A DNA stretch of 64,000 nucleotides from NCBI GenBank assembly GCA_026874595.1, contig CM049316.1:45521695-45585694 (forward strand), in the 5' to 3' direction. The position numbers were made by a program, and so were the translations under genes. A model generated the notes under the pieces. It saw nothing but the letters and a program-made list of their open reading frames with translations. It searched no databases and was not told the DNA's origin. This document shows positions 24,094 through 34,079 of the stretch, in pieces. Each line of letters starts with the position of its first letter. The first letter of the stretch is position 1. Origin of the DNA: Sipunculus nudus (lineage: Eukaryota; Annelida; Sipuncula; Golfingiida; Sipunculidae).

Positions 24094-24539
24094 AAAACAC
24101 ACTAACGCGAGCGTCACGCGACAAGTGTCAGCTATCGCTCCTGGAGCGATTTTTGACGCGTGACGCGCTTGTCGCGTGGGGATTCCTGAAAATGACATAA
24201 CTTAAGAGAGGGTTTCCCTCCCTAACACTCGCATTCTATATTAAACTGCGGGTGAAAGGTTTTTTTTTATAATTCATTGAACTATAATTATTGATTTGTA
24301 TCTGGATAGTAAACGTGTAAATATAAATAACACAAATATAAAAATATTGTTAAGAATAGTAACTGAGTTCTGTCATATTTAGATATTTTTTATCGCAAAC
24401 ACATACAAATTTGTATATCCAATGCTGATTATCAATATTACTATTTTTACAAAGATAAACAAAAAATACAGTAGGTGCTTGGTTAAAACCATTCGATCTG
24501 ACGCGTGTCGTGCACGTTGTAGCCGCGTTAGTGTGTTTT
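24094..24539. mobile_element. Small TIR element (MITE-like) with GC-rich ends
   Basis: AAAACACACTAACGCG at 24094-24109 is matched in reverse complement at 24524-24539 (16 of 16). The left end continues into CGCG-rich palindromes, including CGCGACAAG paired with CTTGTCGCG and TCGCTCCTGGAGCGA. The middle is AT-rich. Further GACGCGTGACGCGC copies lie both inside the left end and beyond the right end (24568-24590), so the true border may be wider. No convincing target-site duplication is seen, so the superfamily is open (PIF/Harbinger-like is one option). 23522-24093 to its left holds nothing I can support. Confidence 0.6.
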
Positions 24540-24611
24540 AAATTTGTCGCGGGCCGCGCCCGTGGCGCACGAGTGACGCGTGACGCGCGCGTTTGTCTGT
24601 TATTGGCTTTA

Positions 24612-24799
24612 GCCCCCGGCTTGGTGATGAGTCAGGTTCAGCTGATCACAATTATGAACCCAGTCTAATTGTACCCTCATTTCGTCGAAAGGAGGTACCT
24701 TCTGAACGAACGACCATACAACACCAAGCGCCGGGACCCATGGCTTCATACGACAGAGTCGGTGACATGACCACGTCACCACGCACTCACAGACCTTGA
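24612..24799 (+). CDS. Candidate exon with stop, product unknown
   Basis: After an acceptor-like TTATTGGCTTTAG the frame runs about 62 codons to TGA at 24799. It reads GDESGSADHNYEPSLIVPSF, then RRKEVPSERTTIQHQ, then a Pro/Ser/Thr tail. Composition is balanced. Hydrophilic character is like a cytoplasmic tail, and it precedes the cassette-exon gene on the same strand, but I see no specific similarity to those exons. It lies next to the CGCG-rich TIR element, so TE origin is possible. Confidence 0.25.
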
Positions 24800-25148
24800 T
24801 TCCGCGACCCTTTCTGGAACTACTTTATGAATCGTGAATAAGACAATTGGACCATTCAAATTGCCCGCGTACACCCGTTTTACTCGGATGTCTGATGAGA
24901 TATTTTGATTAAACGTGTAGCACTGCTGGGAAGGCACCCATAATTTAACCAAACCAATAAGCCTGTCCCGTTTCTGTTACAGGTTTTCCTGTTCAAACGG
25001 CGTATGAAGATGAGCCAGAATAAATCCCTGACATATCTGTCGTTGGTTCCTATCAAAGTGTGCATGTACACAGAATGATATTTTCTGTGTGTTCGTTGGT
25101 TCCAGTGCTTGCAGTATAGTGCTCGATACAGCTAAGGTAGAGCTGATT

Positions 25149-25342
25149 AACTAAACGTTAAGCACGCTGGAGCATCGTGTTATTACTCCGAGTTTCACGC
25201 CGTTGCCGGTATCGGCACCCGAGCGATCATCAGCTAACTGACGCTTGTGGTTCAGTTATCTAATGATCGCCCGGATGCCGATACCGGCAACGGCGTGAAA
25301 CTCGGAGTAATAACACGATGCTCCAGCGTGCTTAACGTTTAG

Positions 25343-25344
<2 letters not shown>
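25149..25344. mobile_element. 196-bp near-perfect palindrome (foldback element)
   Basis: Left arm from AACTAAACGTTAAGCACG is mirrored by the right arm ending CGTGCTTAACGTTTAGTT. The outer 82 bp pair with 2 mismatches (25149-25230 with 25263-25344). Pairing continues 11 bp further inward with 2 more mismatches, leaving a 10-nt loop CGCTTGTGGT at 25242-25251. It sits directly against a (TA)n run, a common landing site for MITEs. No coding capacity. 24800-25148 shows nothing firm. Confidence 0.9.

Positions 25345-25401
<57 letters not shown>
25344..25401. repeat. (TA)n microsatellite abutting the palindrome
   Basis: About 57 bp of TA begin at the last bases of the palindrome. Confidence 0.97.
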
Positions 25402-25406
<5 letters not shown>

Positions 25407-26089
25407 TTTTATGTATGTGCGTATCAGTATCACATATCAGTTACATATTTCAGTTACATATTTCAGAATATACTTCCTGTACAAATTTTGTCAAGTAGAT
25501 TATAGGACTTGTATACTTTAACTCTACACTTATCTCATGTATTGTTGTGTGAGTTCAGGTTCTGCCATTATCAGACATGATGCCTCTTGAGGTTGCTTTA
25601 TCCTTATCTCAAAACACTTACTGATAAATATCCTTGAAGAAAAAAAAATACTGCAGGGATAACAGATAAGAACTTATGATAAAATTTTAGTCGAAGGTAA
25701 AGACAATTTGGAGTTAAACATGGTACCCGTTAGGCGGTCACCAAATAGTCGTTAAGAAAACGATCATATATATTTTGGACGGTCGCCCTGATTGACAATG
25801 TTAAAGGCAGCTGTAGCTACAACTTTATCAGGCGGAGTGGATGCTTGTAGGGCTACGCGGATTGTACTTAGTTTCGTCAGCCGGACTATTTCTGGAGGAC
25901 AAAAAAGTTTCCCACCTCTGCCCTATAACCAGGTAGGAGGTTTGCTACTTTAGGGTCAGGTTTTCCTTTAACCTAAAGGGTTAAAGGTCAAGGGCTCAGA
26001 GTCCTCACAGTCTGTAGGTCTGTGCATGTAGAATGTATTTCTTTTCATCGTCCTCCCGTTCATGTCACGTGATATCAGTGATGGAGGAT
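25402..26089. other. Non-coding stretch
   Basis: AT-rich sequence, no supported exon. It becomes less AT-rich toward the minisatellite. Confidence 0.6.
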
Positions 26090-28985
26090 TCGAGTCCAGA
26101 CTCCAGTCCACTTTTTTAGGGACTTGACACGAGTCCAGACTCCAGTCCACCAGTCCACTTTTTAAGGGACTTGACACGAGTCCAGACTCGAGTCCACTTT
26201 TGTAGAGACTTGGACTCGAGTCCAGACTCCAGTCCACTTTTGTAGGGACTTGGACTCGAGTCCAGACTCCAGTCCACTTTTTTTAGGGACTTGGACTCGA
26301 GTCCAGACTCCAGTCCACTTTTGTAGGGACTTGGACTCGAGTCCAGACTCCAGTCCACTTTTTTTAGGGACTTGACACGAGTCCAGACTCCAGTCCCCTT
26401 TTTTAGGGACTTGGACTCGAGTCCAGACTCCAGTCCACTTTTTTTAGGGACTTGGACTCGAGTCCAGACTCCAGTCCCCTTTTTTAGGATCTTGGACTCG
26501 AGTCCAGACTCCAGTCCACTTTTTTTAGGGACTTGACTCGAGTCCAGACTCCAGTCCCCTATTTTAGGGACTTGGACTCGAGTCCAGACTCCAGTCCCCT
26601 TTTTTAGGGACTTGGACTCGAGTCCAGACTCCAGTCCCTTTTTTTAGGGACTTGGACTCGAGTCCAGACTCCAGTCCACTTTTTTTAGGGACTTGACACG
26701 AGTCCAGACTCCAGTCCCCTTTTTTAGGGACTTGGACTCGAGTCCAGACTCCAGTCCACTTTTTTTAGGGACTTGGACTCGAGTCCAGACTCCAGTCCCC
26801 TTTTTTAGGATCTTGGACTCGAGTCCAGACTCCAGTCCACTTTTTTTAGGGACTTGACTCGAGTCCAGACTCCAGTCCCCTATTTTAGGGACTTGGACTC
26901 GAGTCCAGACTCCAGTCCCCTTTTTTAGGGACTTGGACTCGAGTCCAGACTCCAGTCCCTTTTTTTAGGGACTTGGACTCGAGTCCAGACTCCAGTCCCC
27001 TTTTTTAGGGACTTGACACGAGTCCAGACTCCAGTCCCCTTTTTTAGGGACTTGGACTCGAGTCCAGACTCCAGTCCACTTTTTTTAGGGACTTGGACTC
27101 GAGTCCAGACTCCAGTCCCCTTTTTTAGGATCTTGGACTCGAGTCCAGACTCCAGTCCCCTTTTTTTAGGGACTTGGACTCGAGTCCAGACTCCAGTCCC
27201 CTTTTTTAGGGACTTGGACTCGAGTCCAGACTCCAGTCCCTTTTTTTAGGGACTTGGACTCGAGTCCAGACTCCAGTCCCCTTTTTTAGGGACTTGGACT
27301 CGAGTCCAGACTCCAGTCCCCTTTTTTTAGGGACTTGGACTCGAGTCCAGACTCCAGTCCCTTTTTTTAGGGACTTGGACTCGAGTCCAGACTCCAGTCC
27401 CCTTTTTTAGGGACTTGGACTCGAGTCCAGACTCCATTCCACCTTTTTAGGGACTTGGACTCGAGTCCAGACTCCATTCCACCTTTTTAGGGACTTGGAC
27501 TCGAGTCCAGACTCCAGTCCACTTTTTTAGGGACTTGGACTCGAGTCCAGACTCCAGTCCACCTTTTTAGGGACTTGGACTCGAGTCCAGACTCCAGTCC
27601 ACCTTTTTAGGGACTTGGACTCGAGTCCAGACTCCAGTCCACCTTTTTAGGGACTTGGACTCGAGTCCAGACTCCAGTCCACTTTTTTAGGGACTTGGAC
27701 TCGAGTCCAGACTCCAGTCCACCTTTTTAGGGACTTGGACTCGAGTCCAGACTCCAGTCCACCTTTTTAGGGACTTGGACTCGAGTCCAGACTCCAGTCC
27801 ACCTTTTTAGGGACTTGGACTCGAGTCCAGACTCCAGTCCACCTTTTTAGGGACTTGGACTCGAGTCCAGACTCCAGTCCACCTTTTTAGGGACTTGGAC
27901 TCGAGTCCAGACTCCAGTCCACCTTTTTAGGGACTTGGACTCGAGTCCAGACTCCAGTCCACCTTTTTAGGGACTTGGACTCGAGTCCAGACTCCAGTCC
28001 ACCTTTTTAGGGACTTGGACTCGAGTCCAGACTCCAGTCCACCTTTTTAGGGACTTGGACTCGAGTCCAGACTCCAGTCCACCTTTTTAGGGACTTGGAC
28101 TCGAGTCCAGACTCCAGTCCACCTTTTTAGGGACTTGGACTCGAGTCCAGACTCTAGTCCACCTTTTTAGGGACTTGGACTCGAGTCCAGACTCTAGTCC
28201 ACCTTTTTAGGGACTTGGACTCGAGTCCAGACTCTAGTCCACCTTTTTAGGGACTTGGACTCGAGTCCAGACTCCAGTCCACCTTTTTAGGGACTTGGAC
28301 TCGAGTCCAGACTCCAGTCCACCTTTTTAGGGACTTGGACTCGAGTCCAGACTCCAGTCCACCTTTTTAGGGACTTGGACTCGAGTCCAGACTCTAGTCC
28401 ACCTTTTTTAGGGACTTGGACTCGAGTCCAGACTCCAGTCCACCTTTTTAGGGACTTGGACTCGAGTCCAGACTCTAGTCCACCTTTTTAGGGACTTGGA
28501 CTCCAGTCCAGACTCTAGTCCACCTTTTTAGGGACTTGGACTCCAGTCCAGACTCCAGTCCACCTTTTTAGGGACTTGGACTCCAGTCCAGACTCCAGTC
28601 CACCTTTTTAGGGACTTGGACTCGAGTCCAGACTCCAGTCCACCTTTTTAGGGACTTGGACTCGAGTCCAGACTCCAGTCCACCTTTTTAGGGACTTGGA
28701 CTCGAGTCCAGACTCTAGTCCACCTTTTTAGGGACTTGGACTCGAGTCCAGACTCCAGTCCCCTTTTTTAGGGACTTGGACTCGAGTCCAGACTCCAGTC
28801 CACCTTTTTAGGGACTTGGACTCGAGTCCAGACTCCAGTCCACCTTTTTAGGGACTTGGACTCGAGTCCAGACTCCAGTCCACCTTTTTAGGGACTTGGA
28901 CTCGAGTCCAGACTCTAGTCCACCTTTTTAGGGACTTGGACTCGAGTCCAGACTCTAGTCCACCTTTTTAGGGACTTTGGACTCA
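26090..28985. repeat. 40-bp minisatellite, about 72 copies, with higher-order repeats
   Basis: The unit is TTTTTAGGGACTTGGACTCG followed by AGTCCAGACTCCAGTCCACC. Each contains the 12-bp palindrome GGACTCGAGTCC. Units in 27421-28970 are almost identical and exactly 40 bp. The left third is more variable (CCCC or CACTTT variants, GACACGAG variants). A rare variant AGGATCTTGGACTC recurs at 26480, 26801 and 27121, i.e. every 320 bp, showing an 8-unit higher-order repeat. The unit is not a multiple of 3, so frames in it (SSPDSSPLFL, SGLESGLES) are by-products. Confidence 0.98.
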
Positions 28986-29251
28986 AGGGTCCTGTACACG
29001 GACTTGTACTCGGACTCGAAGTTTAGGACTCCAGCAACTGGAGTACAGTAGAAAAAGTTACTTCCACTTAAAATACCTTGCTGAGAGGAGGGTTGTTAAA
29101 AATATATCGGCGAAAAACTGCAAGGCGACTGTATTTTAGAACATTTTTTTAAATCGCTCATGTTTCATATCATTAATCATCTATTTATCATAATAAAAAA
29201 ATAATATCATTTACATTTTATTGATTAATTTATACATTGTTATATTTTCAG

Positions 29252-29381
29252 CCATGTATGTCTACAACCAGATTTCTTTCCTGGAAGAGATCAAAATTGT
29301 TCTCACAAATATCCAGGAATGTAACCTCTCTTGAAGCCTGTGGGGCCGATAGAAGAACAACAGACACGGATCATCATACTG
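29252..29381 (+). CDS. Cassette-exon gene, exon A
   Basis: TTATATTTTCAG acceptor, 130 nt, then ACTG followed by GTAATA. Phase 0 in, phase 1 out. The frame is open across the exon and includes CMSTTRFLSWKRSKLFSQ and DRRTTDTDHHT. It is basic in the first half. The G it leaves over completes GAT with the first two bases of exon B, giving HHTDPAPS, so A to B is a consistent join. No similarity to the cassette motif of B, C and E, and no domain recognised. Upstream exons, including the start, were not found; 28986-29251 is intronic. Confidence 0.5.
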
Positions 29382-30800
29382 GTAATATACCTTTTTCCTT
29401 CAGAAGATCACATTTAACAATTGAGCATAATTGGTTAACCTACTCGGGAAATTTAAATACAGTTTTAGTTGTAAACACGTCGTCTTGGTTTTAAATGATA
29501 ACTAAAATAGCCTAAAGGAGATATGCCGAAATAAATAAATTCGCTCGGTCGCTTAAGCCGAATTTGTATCAAAAAAATTTCCTGGCATATATCCTAACAT
29601 AAAAAAATCATGGAAATCGAATCAGTAGTTTATCTTACACGTGAACATAAATAAACAATTACACAAACGAACGAACGAAAGAGCAAACGAAAGAGCACTG
29701 GTGAAAATATAACATCTTTGACGGAGGTAACACTCGACAAGTCTTTTTCTGTCGCAAATTGTCTTTTCTTACAATTTAGGATTTTAGACCACAGTTTTAT
29801 ACTCTTTGTTGCCGCTTATCGCTAACCGAGTTCTGTCGGGGTCGAAAGGCAAATCGGCTGCCTAGAAAACAGATTCATTATCACATTTAACAGTAATTAT
29901 CACACAGGGTGAATGCATTTATGAAAGCAAACACCTCAAATACGCTGTTACAGAGCCTGGTGATTAGGTCTTTGAAATGTGGAGCTGTAAGTACCCGGTT
30001 TACAAAGAAAATTGTGAAACCCCTTAAGAGCCTCAGAAAATCACTTAAATGTCTTATCTATAGAGGTTAATATGACCTCTAGATTATTCCTATCCCCGTG
30101 CACATGAACCCGAAATCCAGCAGGCTTATTATTCCTCCGCCAGGTAGCGAGATATAGTATGTATTGCCCTCAGTTTATTTGCAAGCATATTGACCCAAAG
30201 GTTATTTACAGATTTTGATGACAATTTGTGGAAGTTTAGGAAAACGACAAAGGATCAGTTCATTAAATATTGTTGAGAAATTTGGATCAAACAAAATGTA
30301 AGTTGTGTTTTGTGGAAGGTTGGGAAAACATTTTAGGGTCAGTTCATTAAATTTTGTGGGGAAATATTTGGATCACACATAAAATAATTTAAAGGATTTA
30401 AGTCCCATTGTTACGACTATTTTATTATAACGGAGCCACTGATCGGTATTTGCGGGTGGCTTTTTTTCTTGAGGTGACCTGGGTTTTGGTTTGTTGAACC
30501 GTGATAGGTGTGTATACACCTTCCCAGCAGAGAGGATCCTCCATGCTTGTTTTTAAGTGTCTCCGACATAATCTTGTTAATTATTTGTACATTTTTATCA
30601 TTCATGGTAACCTTCATCCTCGTTCAACAAACAGTGCCCCCTACAGGCCATGGACCTGTCCTCGGAAATAAAAGTTATATACAGATAAATAATCTCACAT
30701 GAAACAAGTAGTACACATCTTAGTGCACCAAAATAGCTATAACGCCCAAGAAGAGAGTGTGGCTCCATGTACTCTACATGTGTCTTATTGTATATACCAG
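29382..30800 (+). other. Intron between exons A and B
   Basis: Non-coding. Contains CGAACGAACGAA-type short repeats near 29664-29690 and a 30-bp duplicated phrase (GTTGTGTTTTGTGGAAG-type) at 30225-30360. No additional exon supported. Confidence 0.5.
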
Positions 30801-30902
30801 ATCCAGCCCCGTCGGCTCTGCCTGTACCGTCTGTCCATAGGGTGACATTCGGAATGAAAGAATGGGATACAACCTCAACACCTCACCCTTATACAATCTA
30901 CT
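30801..30902 (+). CDS. Cassette-exon gene, exon B
   Basis: TTGTATATACCAG acceptor, 102 nt, then TACT followed by GTAAGT. Phase 1 in and out (34 codons), so it can be skipped or duplicated without a frame break. Its 3' half reads VTFGMKEWDTTSTPHPYTIY, which lines up with exon E (GTFGSRDWDLITPPDPYSIY) and exon C (GMLGRKKSDMMTTPYPNSIY). All three end in -IYC/S at the same codon position and phase. Shared length, phase and C-terminal motif indicate tandem exon duplication. Function unknown. A PxPYxIY motif could be a tyrosine-containing docking or phosphorylation site (inference). Confidence 0.65.
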
Positions 30903-31307
30903 GTAAGTACATCATAAATAAATATCTTCAGTTAAGTTCCAGCCTTTTTAATATATCGTTTAAATCATCTTAATTACAATGAAGAAATACAATAATGGTA
31001 GGTGTAATTTTAAAATTTATTATACATATTTGATTATATACGTATACATATACAGTGGAAGCCCACAATTACGACCACCCAAGAGCTGAGCAAAGTGGTC
31101 GTAATTTAAAGGTGGTTGTCTTTTGTGAAATTCACAAAATTTTGTGAATTATATATGATGTGTATCACAACAAAATGTTTGACTTTTCTGAGGACCGTAA
31201 TTATAAATGTTTTTGACATGCAGCTGAAACAAATTTATTTAAAAAATATTTATTCAAGCTTTATAAATCCCTTTTTTTTGACTGCTCAATGCACAGTGTT
31301 TTCAGAG

Positions 31308-31310
<3 letters not shown>

Positions 31311-31367
<57 letters not shown>

Positions 31368-31452
31368 TGTAAATGAAATATAGATTTAAATAGAATATAG
31401 ACACTTTATTACTGTGAAATATTATATTGAAATATATTTGAAATGTGATTAA

Positions 31453-31503
<51 letters not shown>

Positions 31504-31561
31504 AAATGTGTCATACAGGCGCCAAAAAAGGTATATATATATAGTATATATAGTATTTATA

Positions 31562-31600
<39 letters not shown>
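31311..31600. repeat. Three (TA)n microsatellites
   Basis: TA runs at 31311-31368, 31454-31500 and 31532-31600, all inside the Tigger-like element. Confidence 0.97.
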
Positions 31601-31602
<2 letters not shown>

Positions 31603-31960
31603 GGTGTGTCGGCGAGTCATCCCCCCACCCTGGAAGAAAAATTGACGCCACTGAATGAGGTCGCTAATTGAACCAATGAGGATCGAACAATATGTGATGA
31701 GTAGGAATACTAAGCTCTCACCCCCGCACTTCAGGTAATTGTAATACAGGTGATTACTGTAGGGCAATAAGCATCGGAATTAAGCCAGTCCTACTCCTGT
31801 AGCTGCTTCAAATGTGCTGGAATAAACTGTTTTTTTTTAATATTTGAATTAAATTAAAACACTTAAAATTAAAACAATATTTATATTTACCAAAATGTAA
31901 AGAATCATCTTTGTTTTCAGAAAATGTATAGTTTACTTTAAGGGGTCCTAAAGCAATAGG

Positions 31961-32251
31961 TTGTTGAATGCAAAGAAAAAACTGTTACCAAGTCAGGTTA
32001 TGCGGGGGGACGACTACTTCCACCTTGATACAAGAGCCCAAGAGCCCAGGAAAGCTGGCAAGGTAGACCGCCTTATTAATCAGACAGTCCGCCGGTTACA
32101 CTCTGTGATCTATCACGTACGCAACAGTGAGCCTCGCCGCGGTCATTTAGTCAGGAAGATATGCAGGACCACAGTAACACTCTGGTCTGGAAACCCTAAT
32201 GCCCTTTTTGATCTATCATTAAGGCGGTTGAGACCAACCATTGACTCGTGA
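31961..32251 (+). CDS. Uncharacterised 96-codon frame inside the Tigger-like element
   Basis: Open frame with a basic, coding-like middle (RAQEPRKAGKVDRLINQTVR and HLVRKICRTTVTLWSG). It does not match the CENP-B helix-turn-helix or DDE region of pogo transposases as far as I can see. Position inside the element argues for TE or captured sequence rather than an exon of the host gene. No paired splice sites. Confidence 0.25.
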   Translation: MLNAKKKLLPSQVMRGDDYFHLDTRAQEPRKAGKVDRLINQTVRRLHSVIYHVRNSEPRRGHLVRKICRTTVTLWSGNPNALFDLSLRRLRPTIDS

Positions 32252-32593
32252 CAAATGTTATCACAGTGCTTTTCGGCAGTGGTCGCACTAGCGGGGTAGC
32301 ATTAGCGGTGGGCCAGGAAATCTGCCCGTAATTCAATATTCAAGGGTGGTCGTAATTTTGAGTAATTTTTAAACATAAACAACACTAAAACATATTCAGG
32401 ACTAAGAAAAGTGGTCGTTATTGTGGGGTTCCACTCCATATATATATACATGTGCAGAGGTATACACATTGTATATAATACTCCTTTTCTATGCTTTTTC
32501 TTCTGATGTAACGTTTCTTGCTGTGTAATATTTTCGAACGTGAATTCATATTTATCAGGTGGCTGAACTCTATTAAGGTTAATGAAGATTAAT

Positions 32594-33732
32594 AAGGGCC
32601 CCGCTTGACAAGCGGTGCCTTATAGTGATCACCGTGTAAGTCCGTCCTTCCGTCAACCCGTCCTTCCGTCAGTGACACTTTCTTTCGCGCGCGATAACTC
32701 AACAACAACCTACAACGGGATGATTTGAACCTATGAGGGCTCCAGACCTATTGAATAACAGACCTGTCTGAATTCCAATATGGCCGCCACAGCCCGATCG
32801 CTGATTTTCTTTCGCACGCAATAACTCAACAACAACATACTGCAGCTTTCCCAAATTCACAGGGATGATTGGTACCTATGAGGGCTCCAGACCTATTGAA
32901 TAACAGACCTGTCTGAATTCCAATATGGCCGCCACAGCCCGATCGCTGATTTTCTTTCGCACGCAATAACTCAACAACAACATACTGCAGCTTTCCCAAA
33001 TTCACAGGGATGATTGGTACCTATGAGGGCTCCAGACCTATCGAAATACAGGCTTGTCAGAATTCCAATATGTCCGCCACAGGCCGATCGCTGATTTTCT
33101 TTCGCACGCGATAACTCAACAACAACCTACTGCAGCTTTCCCATATTCACAGGGATGATTTGAACATATTAGGGCTCGTAACCTATTGAATTACAGACCT
33201 GTCTGAATTCCAATAAGGCCGCCACAGCCCAATCGCTGATTTTCTTTCGCGCGTGATTACTCCTCAACAATATGATTCAGCTTTCCCAAATTTACAGGGA
33301 TGATTGGTACATATGAGGGCTCCAGACCTATTGAATTACAGACCTGTTGGAATTCCAATATGGCCGCCACAGCCCGATCACTGATTTTCTTTCACACACG
33401 ATAACTTAATAAAAGCATTACTGCAGGTTTCCCAGTTTCACAGGGATCATTGGTGCCTATGAGGGCTCCAGACCTATCGAATTACAGACTTGCTCAAAAT
33501 CAAATATGGCTAACAGACTACATTCAGTAATTTTCTATTGCACATTTTTTCAGACATATCGTCTTTAATATCATTTGATTCAGTACCATTTTTCCCTCAT
33601 GCATATTGATTAATATCTGTTTCTATTTGTCATATTTTTTAAATTTAACTTGATTTTTCACCCATATGTAATATAGTCTAACACTAGCGGAAGGGAAGGG
33701 CCCTCTGAGGACCATTGTCCGACCACATCTAG
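32594..33732 (+). mobile_element. Dispersed element R2, copy 1, with ~144-bp internal tandem repeats
   Basis: Left end AAGGGCCCCGCTTGACAAGC contains the hairpin CCGCTTGACAAGCGG, then CGTCCTTCCGTC-rich DNA. The core has six units spaced 143-145 bp with CGATAACTCAACAACAAC, CTGCAGCTTTCCCAAATTCA, AGGGCTCCAGACCTATTGAA and CCAATATGGCCGCCACAGCC. The right end GGACCATTGTCCGACCACAT then CTAG carries a short stem. A second copy lies inverted at 53208-53932 with the same two ends, which fixes the borders. The CTAG/T terminus is reminiscent of Helitrons, but a 5' TC is missing, so the class stays open. Confidence 0.85.
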
Positions 33733-33937
33733 TTAATAATAAATCAATTTTTCCACCCTGCTCGAGATATCCTTGACAATTGTGACATGCTTCCACACAT
33801 CAATTTAAAAATATTTCAGCAATGCTAAAGAATAACAGTAATCCTTGTCTACACTCAACGACGTTCATCTCCATAAACTCGCGTATGGCGTTAGTTCTTT
33901 CATTACATTCTGTCTGCATTTCCAATCTGTTTTTTAG

Positions 33938-34051
33938 CTGACTTGGAAGAAGGGGAAGGTTATCAGAAGAACGATAACGCACGATCTCCGGGAATGTTAG
34001 GACGCAAAAAATCGGATATGATGACCACACCTTATCCGAACTCCATATACT
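33938..34051 (+). CDS. Cassette-exon gene, exon C
   Basis: Excellent acceptor (TCCAATCTGTTTTTTAG), 114 nt, then ATACT followed by GTAGGT. Phase 1 in and out (38 codons), fully open. It starts DLEEGEGYQKND, close to the start of terminal exon F (ELEEREGYEDDH), and ends MMTTPYPNSIY, close to the end of exons B and E. Thus the cassette has a conserved acidic head (E/D-L-E-E-x-E-G-Y) and a conserved tail (TPxPxSIY). Hydrophilic throughout, probably intracellular or disordered. Confidence 0.7.
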
Positions 34052-34079
34052 GTAGGTTATGTTTTCATCCTAGTTGGTT

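Larger units (their letters stand above)
31053..32436. mobile_element. Tigger/pogo-like TIR element
   Basis: CAGTGGAAGCCCACAATTAC at 31053 is matched by the complement of the segment ending 32436 (23 of 26 positions with GACCAC included). CAGTGGAAnCCC ends are typical of pogo/Tigger elements. TA lies immediately left; on the right a TA is found two bases beyond the end, so the duplication is imperfect. Further copies of GTGGTCGTAATTT occur inside both ends. Interior holds three (TA)n runs and one open frame. It is in the intron between exons B and C. Confidence 0.7.

Noticed and set aside
27013-27249. 78-codon frame with SSPDSSPLFL repeats
   Set aside because: By-product of the 40-bp minisatellite; the unit is not a multiple of 3 and copies shift frame.
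31261-31767. 168-codon minus-strand frame rich in Ile/Tyr
   Set aside because: Generated by three (TA)n runs inside the Tigger-like element.
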